Source: Alistipes senegalensis JC50 | Lineage (GTDB): Bacteria > Bacteroidota > Bacteroidia > Bacteroidales > Rikenellaceae | NCBI RefSeq assembly: GCF_025145645.1 | Contig: NZ_CP102252.1 | Span: forward strand, 1,736,001 to 1,800,000 | Direction of reading: 5' to 3' | Length of the DNA: 64,000 bases | Shown here: piece after piece, positions 17,778 through 25,162 of the stretch | Layout of the letters: each line of letters begins with the position of its first letter | How positions within the stretch are numbered: the first letter of the stretch is position 1 | The notes under the pieces: generated by a model | The model's input: only the letters and a program-made list of their open reading frames with translations | Databases searched by the model: none | What the model was told of the DNA's origin: nothing | Translations under genes and position numbers: made by a program

Positions 17778-19736
17778 TTATCGACCGAATTTTATTAGTA
17801 AAACATTCACGTCGGCTGGGGAAACTCCGGGAATTCTCGACGCCTGCCCTATCGTTGTCGGCCGAATCCGCGAGAGTTTTTGACGGGCTTCGATGGTCAG
17901 CGAATTCATCGAATGAAAGTCGAAATCGCTCGGAATGGCGATATTTTCGAGGCGACGGAGTTTTTCGGCGATGAATTTCTCGCGTTCGATATAGCCTTTG
18001 TACTTGATCTGTATCTCCGCCTCCTCGATCATTTCGGCGTTCATTTCATTATCGGCGATGAATTTTTTCAGCTTCGGAAGAACTCTTTGCAGCGATTCGA
18101 AGGTGACATTGTTGCGCATCAGGATGTCGTAGAGCTTCCTGCCCTGCGTCAAAGGCTCTGAATTTACCGATTTCAAATAGTCGTTGATTTCGGCTGCTTT
18201 GATGCTCTGCCGGCGTGCGAACTCTACAAGCGATTCTACGAGCGTATTTTTTTTGACGAAATGGTCGTATCTTTTCTGCGGAATCAGTCCGATTTCGTAT
18301 CCTAACGGAGTAAGTCGGATGTCGGCATTGTCCTGCCGGAGCAGGATACGATACTCGGCCCGCGAGGTGAACATCCGGTAAGGTTCGTCAACTCCTTTGG
18401 TTACCAGATCGTCGATCAGCACACCGATGTAGGCTTCGTCGCGTTTCAGTACGATAGGCTCCTCCCCTGCCAGCGCCCGGTGTGCATTGATGCCGGCCAT
18501 CAGCCCCTGAGCTGCGGCTTCTTCGTAACCGGTCGTTCCGTTGACCTGTCCGGCGAAATAGAGTCCCGAAACCAGCTTGGTTTCGAGGGAATGGTGCAGC
18601 TGCGTGGGCGGAAAATAGTCGTATTCGATGGCGTATCCGGGGCGATAGATGTGCAAATCTTCGAATCCCTGAATCTTATGCAACGCTTTCCATTGCACTT
18701 CCCAGGGCAGCGACGATGAAAAACCGTTGAGATAGTATTCATTGGTCGTGCGTCCTTCGGGTTCCAGAAAGAGCTGATGTTGGTCCTTATCGGCGAAAGT
18801 TCGGAGTTTGTCTTCGATCGAGGGGCAGTAGCGCGGACCGATGCCGCGGATGGTTCCGTTGAACAGGGGCGATTGGTCGAAACCGCTGCGCAGGATGTCG
18901 TGAACCTCGGTGGAGGTATAGACCAAAAAACAAGGAAGTTGGTCTTTAACCGGCTGTGTATCAGGTGAAAACGAGAATTTGGCCGGATTTTCGTCGCCGT
19001 ACTGGGGTTCGAGCCGTTCGAAGTCGATGGTCCGGGCATCGAGACGCGCCGGGGTCCCGGTTTTCATGCGTCCGCTTTCGAAACCGATTCGGCGAAGGCA
19101 CTCGGTGATTCCGTGCGAAGCGGCGTCCCCCGCCCTGCCGCCTTCGGCGTGCGAAGCGCCGCAGTGCATCAGTCCTCCGAGGAAAGTTCCCGAGGTGAGC
19201 ACGACGGCGCGGCAGGTGAATTCGACGCCCATGCGGGTCCGGACCCCCGTGATACGGTGCGTTTGCGCGGCGGACCGGAGGTTGTCCCGGTTCGGGTCCG
19301 CTTCTGCGCACGGGGTGGCCGGTCGTGCAGAATCCGTGCGCAGGGCGTCGTCGAACAGCAGTTCGGTCGCCGCATCCTGCCAGATATAGAGGTTTCGGGT
19401 GTTTTCCAGCGTATGCCGCCACTCCTCCGAGAAGCGGGTTTTGTCGCATTGCGCCCGGGGACTCCACATCGCGGCGCCTTTCGAACGATTGAGCATCCGG
19501 AACTGGACGGTCGTCAGGTCGGTGATGCGGCCCATCTGACCGCCCAATGCATCTATCTCTCTGACAATCTGACCTTTGGCCACTCCTCCGACTGCCGGGT
19601 TGCACGACATGGAGGCCATTTTGCCCATGTCCATCGTGAGCAGCAGCGTGCGCGATCCCAACCGTGCGGCGGCCGAGGCGGCTTCGCATCCGGCGTGTCC
19701 GCCGCCGATGACGATGATGTCGTAATCGAGTGTCAT
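17778..19736 (-). CDS. mnmG: tRNA uridine 5-carboxymethylaminomethyl modification enzyme MnmG (GidA)
   Basis: 652 residues. MnmG, with MnmE, modifies the wobble uridine of several tRNAs. The FAD-binding GGGHAGCEAA (11-20), SCNPAVGGVAKG (44-55), GTFLGG, and the C-terminal helical domain with SIKAAEINDYL and GQASRIPGVSPAD are intact. It is about 30 residues longer than most MnmG proteins because of a polar insertion near residues 131-159 (between ATELLFDD and RITGVRTRMG) in the FAD-domain strand region. Its ATG overlaps the stop of the upstream lipoprotein gene (ATGA), so it is translationally coupled at the end of the pheS operon. Confidence 0.96.
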   Translation of the reverse strand: MTLDYDIIVIGGGHAGCEAASAAARLGSRTLLLTMDMGKMASMSCNPAVGGVAKGQIVREIDALGGQMGRITDLTTVQFRMLNRSKGAAMWSPRAQCDKTRFSEEWRHTLENTRNLYIWQDAATELLFDDALRTDSARPATPCAEADPNRDNLRSAAQTHRITGVRTRMGVEFTCRAVVLTSGTFLGGLMHCGASHAEGGRAGDAASHGITECLRRIGFESGRMKTGTPARLDARTIDFERLEPQYGDENPAKFSFSPDTQPVKDQLPCFLVYTSTEVHDILRSGFDQSPLFNGTIRGIGPRYCPSIEDKLRTFADKDQHQLFLEPEGRTTNEYYLNGFSSSLPWEVQWKALHKIQGFEDLHIYRPGYAIEYDYFPPTQLHHSLETKLVSGLYFAGQVNGTTGYEEAAAQGLMAGINAHRALAGEEPIVLKRDEAYIGVLIDDLVTKGVDEPYRMFTSRAEYRILLRQDNADIRLTPLGYEIGLIPQKRYDHFVKKNTLVESLVEFARRQSIKAAEINDYLKSVNSEPLTQGRKLYDILMRNNVTFESLQRVLPKLKKFIADNEMNAEMIEEAEIQIKYKGYIEREKFIAEKLRRLENIAIPSDFDFHSMNSLTIEARQKLSRIRPTTIGQASRIPGVSPADVNVLLIKFGR

Positions 19737-20626
19737 TGTTCTTCGATTTTATACTCTTCCGGAGCTTCGCCGGCGGAGGTCGAAGCCTTGCCGGCGATCA
19801 GTGCCTCGAAGTCGATCTCGTCCCATTTTACCACGTCTGCGTGCCGTTCGAGGGAGTAGAAATCGACCATATCCATTTCGAGTCCGGTCTCGAAAGGGGC
19901 GTAAAGCGCGTGAAAACAGGTTTTATTGTTTTCGTAGCAGAAAGCAAATACAGCTATCTTGCGTACGGTATCCACGATGTGTATCTCCACCCGGTCGATA
20001 CCCGAATATCCGGCCGATGTCCGGAGACGATAATGCGTGGGGGAGATGCGCTTGGCTGCTTCGATCGGTGACGGACAGGGGCCGTCCATGAATTGCCGGA
20101 CGAACAGCGAATCGGAAATCCACACCGGATAGGGGGCGAAGCCATCGACGTAATAACGTCCTCCGAAGGAGCGGATCGGCGTCCAGTTGTGCGGCAGATC
20201 CTTTAGTGCGGCATGGCGAGGAAGCGGCTCCGGATGGCTTTTTTTGATTCCGTGGAGTATGGAGGTGAATTCGTTCCAGTCCCTCTCGTTCTGCGGCGAA
20301 AGGACGGTGAAATTCACATTGTCGGCCGGTTGGGGAGCTCTCCGGATGAAGACCCTGTAATGGTTCGTGTCGCTGCCGATCGGATACTCTTCGACAAAGA
20401 GGAACGTCGTGTCCCGCTCCACGAAGGGCCCCCACCGTTTGCGGCCTCCGTTCCGGTAAATCCAGTCCCCGGCATCGCTACCCTCCCCCGCTGGGTCCGG
20501 CTTCGCATTCGCTTCGGGGATGCTGAAATCAGCAACGGTCGCATCGGCGGCGCTGTCCGGCGTACGGCGGCCCAGGCAGCCGGCGAAGAGTGAAACGGCG
20601 AGAATGAACGGGATGAACTTTTTCAT
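19733..20626 (-). CDS. Hypothetical lipoprotein between ybeY and mnmG
   Basis: 297 residues from the ATG that gives a clean lipoprotein signal (MKKFIPFILAVSLFAGC, lipid Cys17). An ATG seven codons upstream is possible but lengthens the signal with polar residues. After a low-complexity linker (about 20-60) there is a mixed alpha/beta domain with many aromatic residues (DTTFLFVEEYPIG, NERDWNEFTSILHG, RYYVDGFAPYPVW). No known domain was recognised. It sits 10 bp after ybeY and overlaps mnmG by four bases (ATGA), so it is co-transcribed with housekeeping genes. The C-terminus (EEYKIEEQ) is acidic. Confidence 0.75.
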   Translation of the reverse strand: MKKFIPFILAVSLFAGCLGRRTPDSAADATVADFSIPEANAKPDPAGEGSDAGDWIYRNGGRKRWGPFVERDTTFLFVEEYPIGSDTNHYRVFIRRAPQPADNVNFTVLSPQNERDWNEFTSILHGIKKSHPEPLPRHAALKDLPHNWTPIRSFGGRYYVDGFAPYPVWISDSLFVRQFMDGPCPSPIEAAKRISPTHYRLRTSAGYSGIDRVEIHIVDTVRKIAVFAFCYENNKTCFHALYAPFETGLEMDMVDFYSLERHADVVKWDEIDFEALIAGKASTSAGEAPEEYKIEEQ

Positions 20627-20636
20627 GTGCGGGGCG

Positions 20637-21074
20637 TTATTTTGCAAAGTTCTCCCAGAATTTCAGGTATTTATCCTCCTTGCGGTGCATCTGCGCATTG
20701 GTACGGGGGGTCTTGTCGCCCTGACCGCAGAGGTGCAGCACCCCGTGGACCACTACCCTGCGCATCTCCTGCAACGCCGTGAAGCCGTATTGACGGGCAT
20801 TGTCGGCCACGGTCTCGACATCGATGAAGATGTCGCCCGAAACGATCCGTGTGCCTTTGCGGTCGCTGTAATCGAAGGTGATAACGTCGGTGAAGTAGTC
20901 GTGCCCGAGGTATTGGCGGTTCATCTCCAGCAGGCGCTGCGCCGAGCAGAAGATATAGGTGACATCGCCCAGCGTATAGCCTTCGGCCTGTGCCACCTCG
21001 TGCAGCCATCGGGCCGTGAGGCGTTTCTGCGGGAGGCGGTAGGAGCAGTCGTCGGTATAGTATCTGACAGCCAT
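20637..21074 (-). CDS. ybeY: Endoribonuclease YbeY
   Basis: 145 residues, the usual length. YbeY is a zinc-dependent single-strand endoribonuclease for 16S rRNA 3'-end maturation and ribosome quality control. The metal motif reads HGVLHLCGQGD (110-120), with His110, His114 and Asp120; Asp replaces the third His, as I recall is usual in Bacteroidota. FTDVITFDYS (61-70) and SGDIFID (79-85) are also conserved. It lies 57 bp downstream of the envC-like gene in the pheS-mnmG operon. Confidence 0.93.
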   Translation of the reverse strand: MAVRYYTDDCSYRLPQKRLTARWLHEVAQAEGYTLGDVTYIFCSAQRLLEMNRQYLGHDYFTDVITFDYSDRKGTRIVSGDIFIDVETVADNARQYGFTALQEMRRVVVHGVLHLCGQGDKTPRTNAQMHRKEDKYLKFWENFAK

Positions 21075-21131
21075 TTTTCGTCGTTGTTAGGTCGTGCCCG
21101 TCCCGGGCTTCGGTGCGCAGGGGCGGCGGTT

Positions 21132-22250
21132 TCACTTGAAACAGTCTTCGGCGCGCATCTTCTGCCCGGGATTGGGCGGGTAGATGCCGAAGACGAGTTT
21201 GTATTCGGTTTCCATGGTCATCACGTTGACCGACGAGCCGATGGTTCCCAACTGTGCGTTTCTCGCCACTTTCTGGTCCTTTTCGACGCAGATCGTCCCC
21301 AGGTTGGCATAGGAGGTTATGTATTCGCCGTGGGCCACGTAAACGTCGTATTTGTTGGTGATGCGGTTGCGTTTGATGTCAACGACCTTGCCGTCGTAGA
21401 TCGAGATCACGTGGGCGCCCTTCGGACCCGTGATTTCGGCCATGTTCTCCTTGTAGCGTTTCACGCGCCCGGCCGTGACGGGAAGCCGCAGTCCCGATGT
21501 CTTCGTCGAGAACGAGGCGCCTTCGGTGTTGCCCTTCGTGAGCTTGCGCAGTTCGCTGATCGCCACGCCCAGCTGCTGTTCCTGCGACATCTTGCGCTGG
21601 AGGGCCTGCTTCTCCTTCTGCGACAGCGAACGGATGCTGGCCTTGGCGTTGCGGGCGTCGCGCTGGAGTTTTGCGCGCTGGGCCGAGAGGCTTCGCGTCA
21701 CCGAGTCGAGCGACCGTTTGCGGAGGTCGAGCTCCTCCTTTTCGTGACGCACCTGAACGGTCAGTTCCTCGATGTCGCGCAGTTTGCGTTCGCGCAGCGA
21801 GGCGACTTCGCGCAGCGCGGTGATCTTGCGGGCTACGTCCGCGAAGTCGCGCGACGAGAAAAGGAAGGTCAAATAGTTGTTGTGCTTGTAGTTGCGGTAG
21901 GCTTCGCGCACCATCTCCCCGTATTGGGCACGGTCGCGTTCGAGCGTCGCCGAGAGATTGCCGGCCACGCTGTCCGTGCGGGCTATCTCCTCGCGCAGCA
22001 GGCGGGCCTGCTTCTCGGTTTCGTCGAGCAGCTGGTTCCGGGAGTCGATCTGACGCGCCAGACGGCGGACCTGCTCTTCGGTGGCCGAGCGGCCCTTTTG
22101 GAGCTTGGAGATCTCCTGCTCCTCGGAGGCGATCCGCTTTTCGAGGGCCGCGATGACCTTTTTCTGCGCCTCGATGCGGCTGTCGTGCTGGGCGGCGGCC
22201 GCAAAGGCGAAGAGCAGGAAGACGAGGGTCAGTGTGCGGAAGGGTCTCAT
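21132..22250 (-). CDS. EnvC-like murein hydrolase activator (coiled coil plus degenerate LytM domain)
   Basis: 372 residues with a signal peptide (cut near AAAAQ). Residues 25-260 are a long charged coiled coil; residues 275-372 form a LytM/M23 fold reading YDGKVVDIKRN and DVYVAHGEYITSYANL. The zinc ligands of active M23 peptidases (HxxxD, HxH) are not complete, so it probably activates amidases rather than cutting peptidoglycan itself, as EnvC does at division. The gene follows the TPR gene by 6 bp; such TPR-EnvC pairs suggest a shared periplasmic envelope function. Confidence 0.87.
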   Translation of the reverse strand: MRPFRTLTLVFLLFAFAAAAQHDSRIEAQKKVIAALEKRIASEEQEISKLQKGRSATEEQVRRLARQIDSRNQLLDETEKQARLLREEIARTDSVAGNLSATLERDRAQYGEMVREAYRNYKHNNYLTFLFSSRDFADVARKITALREVASLRERKLRDIEELTVQVRHEKEELDLRKRSLDSVTRSLSAQRAKLQRDARNAKASIRSLSQKEKQALQRKMSQEQQLGVAISELRKLTKGNTEGASFSTKTSGLRLPVTAGRVKRYKENMAEITGPKGAHVISIYDGKVVDIKRNRITNKYDVYVAHGEYITSYANLGTICVEKDQKVARNAQLGTIGSSVNVMTMETEYKLVFGIYPPNPGQKMRAEDCFK

Positions 22251-22256
22251 GGCGTG

Positions 22257-24047
22257 TTATTCGGCGGTTTTGGAGCTTTTGGCGGGCTGTTTCAGCCGCA
22301 GTTCGATCTGTCGGGCGTCGTAGCCCTTTTCGAGGGCGCGTTTCCAGTAGATTTCGGCCATGAACTGTTCGCCCAGCTCGTGAAGGATGTCGCCGTAGTG
22401 GACCATCAGTTCAGGACTCTTCTGCCCGTCGAGCGCCACGGCCTTTTGCAGGACCTTCTTGGCTTCGTCCGTGCGTCCCAGCTTGAAAAGCACCCACGCA
22501 TGGGTGTCCAGATAGGTCGGATTGTTGTCGGTGAGCGCCACCACGCGGCTCGACATCGAAAGGGCCCGTTCGAGATCGCGCTCCTCCAGCGAGAGGAAAT
22601 AGGCGTAGTTGTTGAGCACCAAGGGGTTGTCGGGACGGTACGCGAGGCTGCGCTCGTAAGCCTTGTAACACTCCTTCATGGCCTTGCGGTAGGGTCCCGA
22701 ACGGCCCTCCTTCGCCGTGCGGCTCTCATCCTGTTCGGAGATGCCCGCAGCGGCCTGCTGGTGCCACGTGTCGCCGATCATGCCCCAGATCACGCCCCGC
22801 AGCGAGTCGGTGTCGGCGTAGCGGAGCGACTCCTTGTAGGCTTTGACCGCCTGGCCGTACTGCTTCGAGCTGTTCATCACATGCCCTTTCGAGATGTGGA
22901 AATCGACCTTGTCGGGGAAGAGTTCCAGCGCCTTGCCGACGTATTTTTCCACCGAATCGGGGTGTTGCAGATAGGTTTCGATGTCGATCACCGTCCGGTA
23001 GAAGTCCTCCACGGGCGGACGGTCTCCGAGACGGCTCTTGTAGAGCGTAAGGGCCTGTTCCAGTTCGCCCGAGGCGATCAGGTGGTTGGCGTAGAGCTCC
23101 ACGACGCGCCGATCCTCGGGATAGCGGATCGCCAGGATCGAGGCCAGGTCGTTCAGCTGGAAATAGTATTCGCGGTAGAAGCGCGTGTCGGAGGTGAATT
23201 GTTCGAAGCGCTTGATCTTCGTTTCGAGCGGCAGGGCGTCCGAGAGAAACAGTTTCCGGGTGACGGCCAGCAGCGAGCGGTAATCCTGCCGTCCGGTGTG
23301 GAAATCGGCCAGCGACATCAGCGTCTGTACGTTCGTGGAGTCGATCTGCAACGCCCGGCCGTACTCGGCGAGGGCCAGCGAGTCCTTGCCGTCGAGCCCG
23401 TAGAGGTCGGCCAGCACGACGTGGTGCTGCGCTTCGTAGGGTGCGGCTTCGACCATCGCACGGGCTTCGTCGATGGCTTTGCCGATCTGGTTCGTGGCCA
23501 CCAGCATCTGACGTTTCATGGCGCTCAGCAGCGGGATGCGTCCGAAACGCAGCTCTGCCGAATCGAGCGTCGCAAGGGCCATGAACGGCGACCGTTTCTG
23601 TTCGTAGAGGGCCGCCACGATGCGGTAGTTGTCCGGGTCCTTCGGGTCGTTCTCCAGCAGGCGGCGGTAGACTTTCAGCGCTTCGTCGAGGCGGTTGGAG
23701 ATGATCAGCGCCTGTCCGTAGAACTGGTGGTACCATTTGTTCGCGGTGTCGAGCCGGTAGGCGCGGCGGGCCATTTCGACGGCCTCTTCGGGCGACGAAT
23801 TCAGAAGGTTCCCGGCCAGTTCGTACCACGCCGGGGCATAGGTCGAGTCGTTGCGGACCGCTTCGAGAAACAGTTCCCGGGCCCGGGCCGTGTCGCCCGC
23901 GATGATGTTTTGCTTGATGCCCTCGGTGTAGAGCCACACGCTGCGCAGCGAATCGGGGTATCCGGGCGTTTCCGCAGGGCCCTTCCCGGCGACGAACGCC
24001 GAAAAGAAGAGCAGGCAGAAAAGCGTTGTCGCTGTCAGGCGTTTCAT
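22257..24047 (-). CDS. Exported tetratricopeptide-repeat protein
   Basis: 596 residues with a signal peptide (MKRLTATTLFCLLFFSAFVAG). From about residue 40 the chain is made of TPR helices, with repeats such as YELAGNLLNSSPEEAVEMARRA, YGQALIISNRLDEALKVYRRLLE and LNNYAYFLSLEERDLERALS. It has no enzymatic domain and is probably a periplasmic scaffold. It lies 13 bp after pheS and 6 bp before the envC-like gene, so a role with the cell-wall hydrolase activator is plausible but inferred. Confidence 0.88.
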   Translation of the reverse strand: MKRLTATTLFCLLFFSAFVAGKGPAETPGYPDSLRSVWLYTEGIKQNIIAGDTARARELFLEAVRNDSTYAPAWYELAGNLLNSSPEEAVEMARRAYRLDTANKWYHQFYGQALIISNRLDEALKVYRRLLENDPKDPDNYRIVAALYEQKRSPFMALATLDSAELRFGRIPLLSAMKRQMLVATNQIGKAIDEARAMVEAAPYEAQHHVVLADLYGLDGKDSLALAEYGRALQIDSTNVQTLMSLADFHTGRQDYRSLLAVTRKLFLSDALPLETKIKRFEQFTSDTRFYREYYFQLNDLASILAIRYPEDRRVVELYANHLIASGELEQALTLYKSRLGDRPPVEDFYRTVIDIETYLQHPDSVEKYVGKALELFPDKVDFHISKGHVMNSSKQYGQAVKAYKESLRYADTDSLRGVIWGMIGDTWHQQAAAGISEQDESRTAKEGRSGPYRKAMKECYKAYERSLAYRPDNPLVLNNYAYFLSLEERDLERALSMSSRVVALTDNNPTYLDTHAWVLFKLGRTDEAKKVLQKAVALDGQKSPELMVHYGDILHELGEQFMAEIYWKRALEKGYDARQIELRLKQPAKSSKTAE

Positions 24048-24060
24048 GGGCGGCGGGGGT

Positions 24061-25086
24061 TTAGAGCGCTTCGTCGAACTGGTGGAGGAACCGCACGTCG
24101 TTTTCGAAATAGAGACGCAGGTCCTTCACGCCGTATTTGAGCATGGCGATGCGTTCAATACCCATGCCGAAAGCGAATCCCGAGTACTTTTCGGGGTCGA
24201 TTCCGTTGGCTTTCAGCACGTTCGGGTCCACCATGCCGCAGCCCATGATCTCCAGCCACCCCGTGCCTTTGCAGACCGGGCATCCCTTGCCGCCGCAGAG
24301 GTTGCACGAAACATCGACTTCGGCCGAAGGCTCCGTGAAGGGGAAATACGACGGGCGCATGCGGATCACCGTCTGCTCGCCGAAGACCTCCTTGGCGAAG
24401 TAGAGCAGCGACTGTTTCATGTCGGCGAACGAGACTCCCTCGTCGATGTAGAGACCCTCGATCTGGTGGAAGATGCAGTGCGCACGGTACGAAATGGCCT
24501 CGTTGCGGAACACGCGGCCGGGGCAGATGACGCGGATGGGGGGCTTCTGGCGCTCCATCGTGCGGACCTGGATCGACGAGGTGTGCGTGCGCAGCAGGAT
24601 GTCGGGGTCCTTCTCGACGAAGAACGTGTCCTGCATGTCGCGCGCCGGGTGCTCGGGCGGGAAGTTCAGGGCCGAGAAGACATGCCAGTCGTCCTCGATC
24701 TCCGGACCGTCGGCCACGGTGTATCCCAGCCGGGAAAAGACCTCGACGATCTGGTTCTTGACCAACGAAATCGGGTGGCGCGACCCGAGGTGTTCGGCCG
24801 ATCCGGGGCGCGTCAGGTCGTCCGTCCGGGCGGCGTTGTCCGCCGCGGCGTTCTGCAACTGCTCGCGCAGGGTGTTGATGCGCTCCGTGGCCTCGTTTTT
24901 GAGGCGGTTCAGCTGCTGTCCCAACTCGCGTTTGAGCTCGGGGGCAACCGTCTTGAACTCCTCCATCAGGGCGGTCAGCTCGCCTTTCTTGCCGAGGATT
25001 TTGATGCGGAAATCCTCGATCTCGGCGGCGGCTTTGGGCTTAAACTCCTCGACTCGTCGGAGGAGTTCATTGATTTTGTCGGTCAT
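24061..25086 (-). CDS. pheS: Phenylalanyl-tRNA synthetase alpha subunit
   Basis: 341 residues. An N-terminal coiled-coil tRNA-binding region (1-100) is followed by the class II core: motif 2 around ICPGRVFRNEAIS, EHPARDMQDTFFVE, and motif 3 GFAFGMGIERIAMLKYG near the C-terminus. PheS forms the (alpha-beta)2 enzyme with PheT; pheT is not adjacent here, as is common in Bacteroidota. It heads the operon that continues through mnmG. Confidence 0.96.
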   Translation of the reverse strand: MTDKINELLRRVEEFKPKAAAEIEDFRIKILGKKGELTALMEEFKTVAPELKRELGQQLNRLKNEATERINTLREQLQNAAADNAARTDDLTRPGSAEHLGSRHPISLVKNQIVEVFSRLGYTVADGPEIEDDWHVFSALNFPPEHPARDMQDTFFVEKDPDILLRTHTSSIQVRTMERQKPPIRVICPGRVFRNEAISYRAHCIFHQIEGLYIDEGVSFADMKQSLLYFAKEVFGEQTVIRMRPSYFPFTEPSAEVDVSCNLCGGKGCPVCKGTGWLEIMGCGMVDPNVLKANGIDPEKYSGFAFGMGIERIAMLKYGVKDLRLYFENDVRFLHQFDEAL

Positions 25087-25088
25087 AT

Positions 25089-25119
25089 TTTGCTCGTGTT
25101 TCTTTTTTGTCTACTTTTG
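25089..25119 (+). promoter_or_regulatory. Promoter of the patatin-barrel gene
   Basis: TTTG (25089-25092) and TACTTTTG (25112-25119) are separated by 19 bp, fitting the Bacteroidota consensus. The gene starts at 25163, giving a leader of about 37 nt. Confidence 0.55.
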
Positions 25120-25139
25120 AGAGACATCGTAGTAACGTG

Positions 25140-25147
25140 CAAAGTTA
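25140..25147 (-). promoter_or_regulatory. pheS -7 promoter element
   Basis: On the minus strand TAACTTTG fits TAnnTTTG and lies 53 bp before the pheS ATG. No clear -33 box is visible. The element is divergent from the patatin promoter. Confidence 0.45.
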
Positions 25148-25162
25148 TAAAAAAATTGAGAT

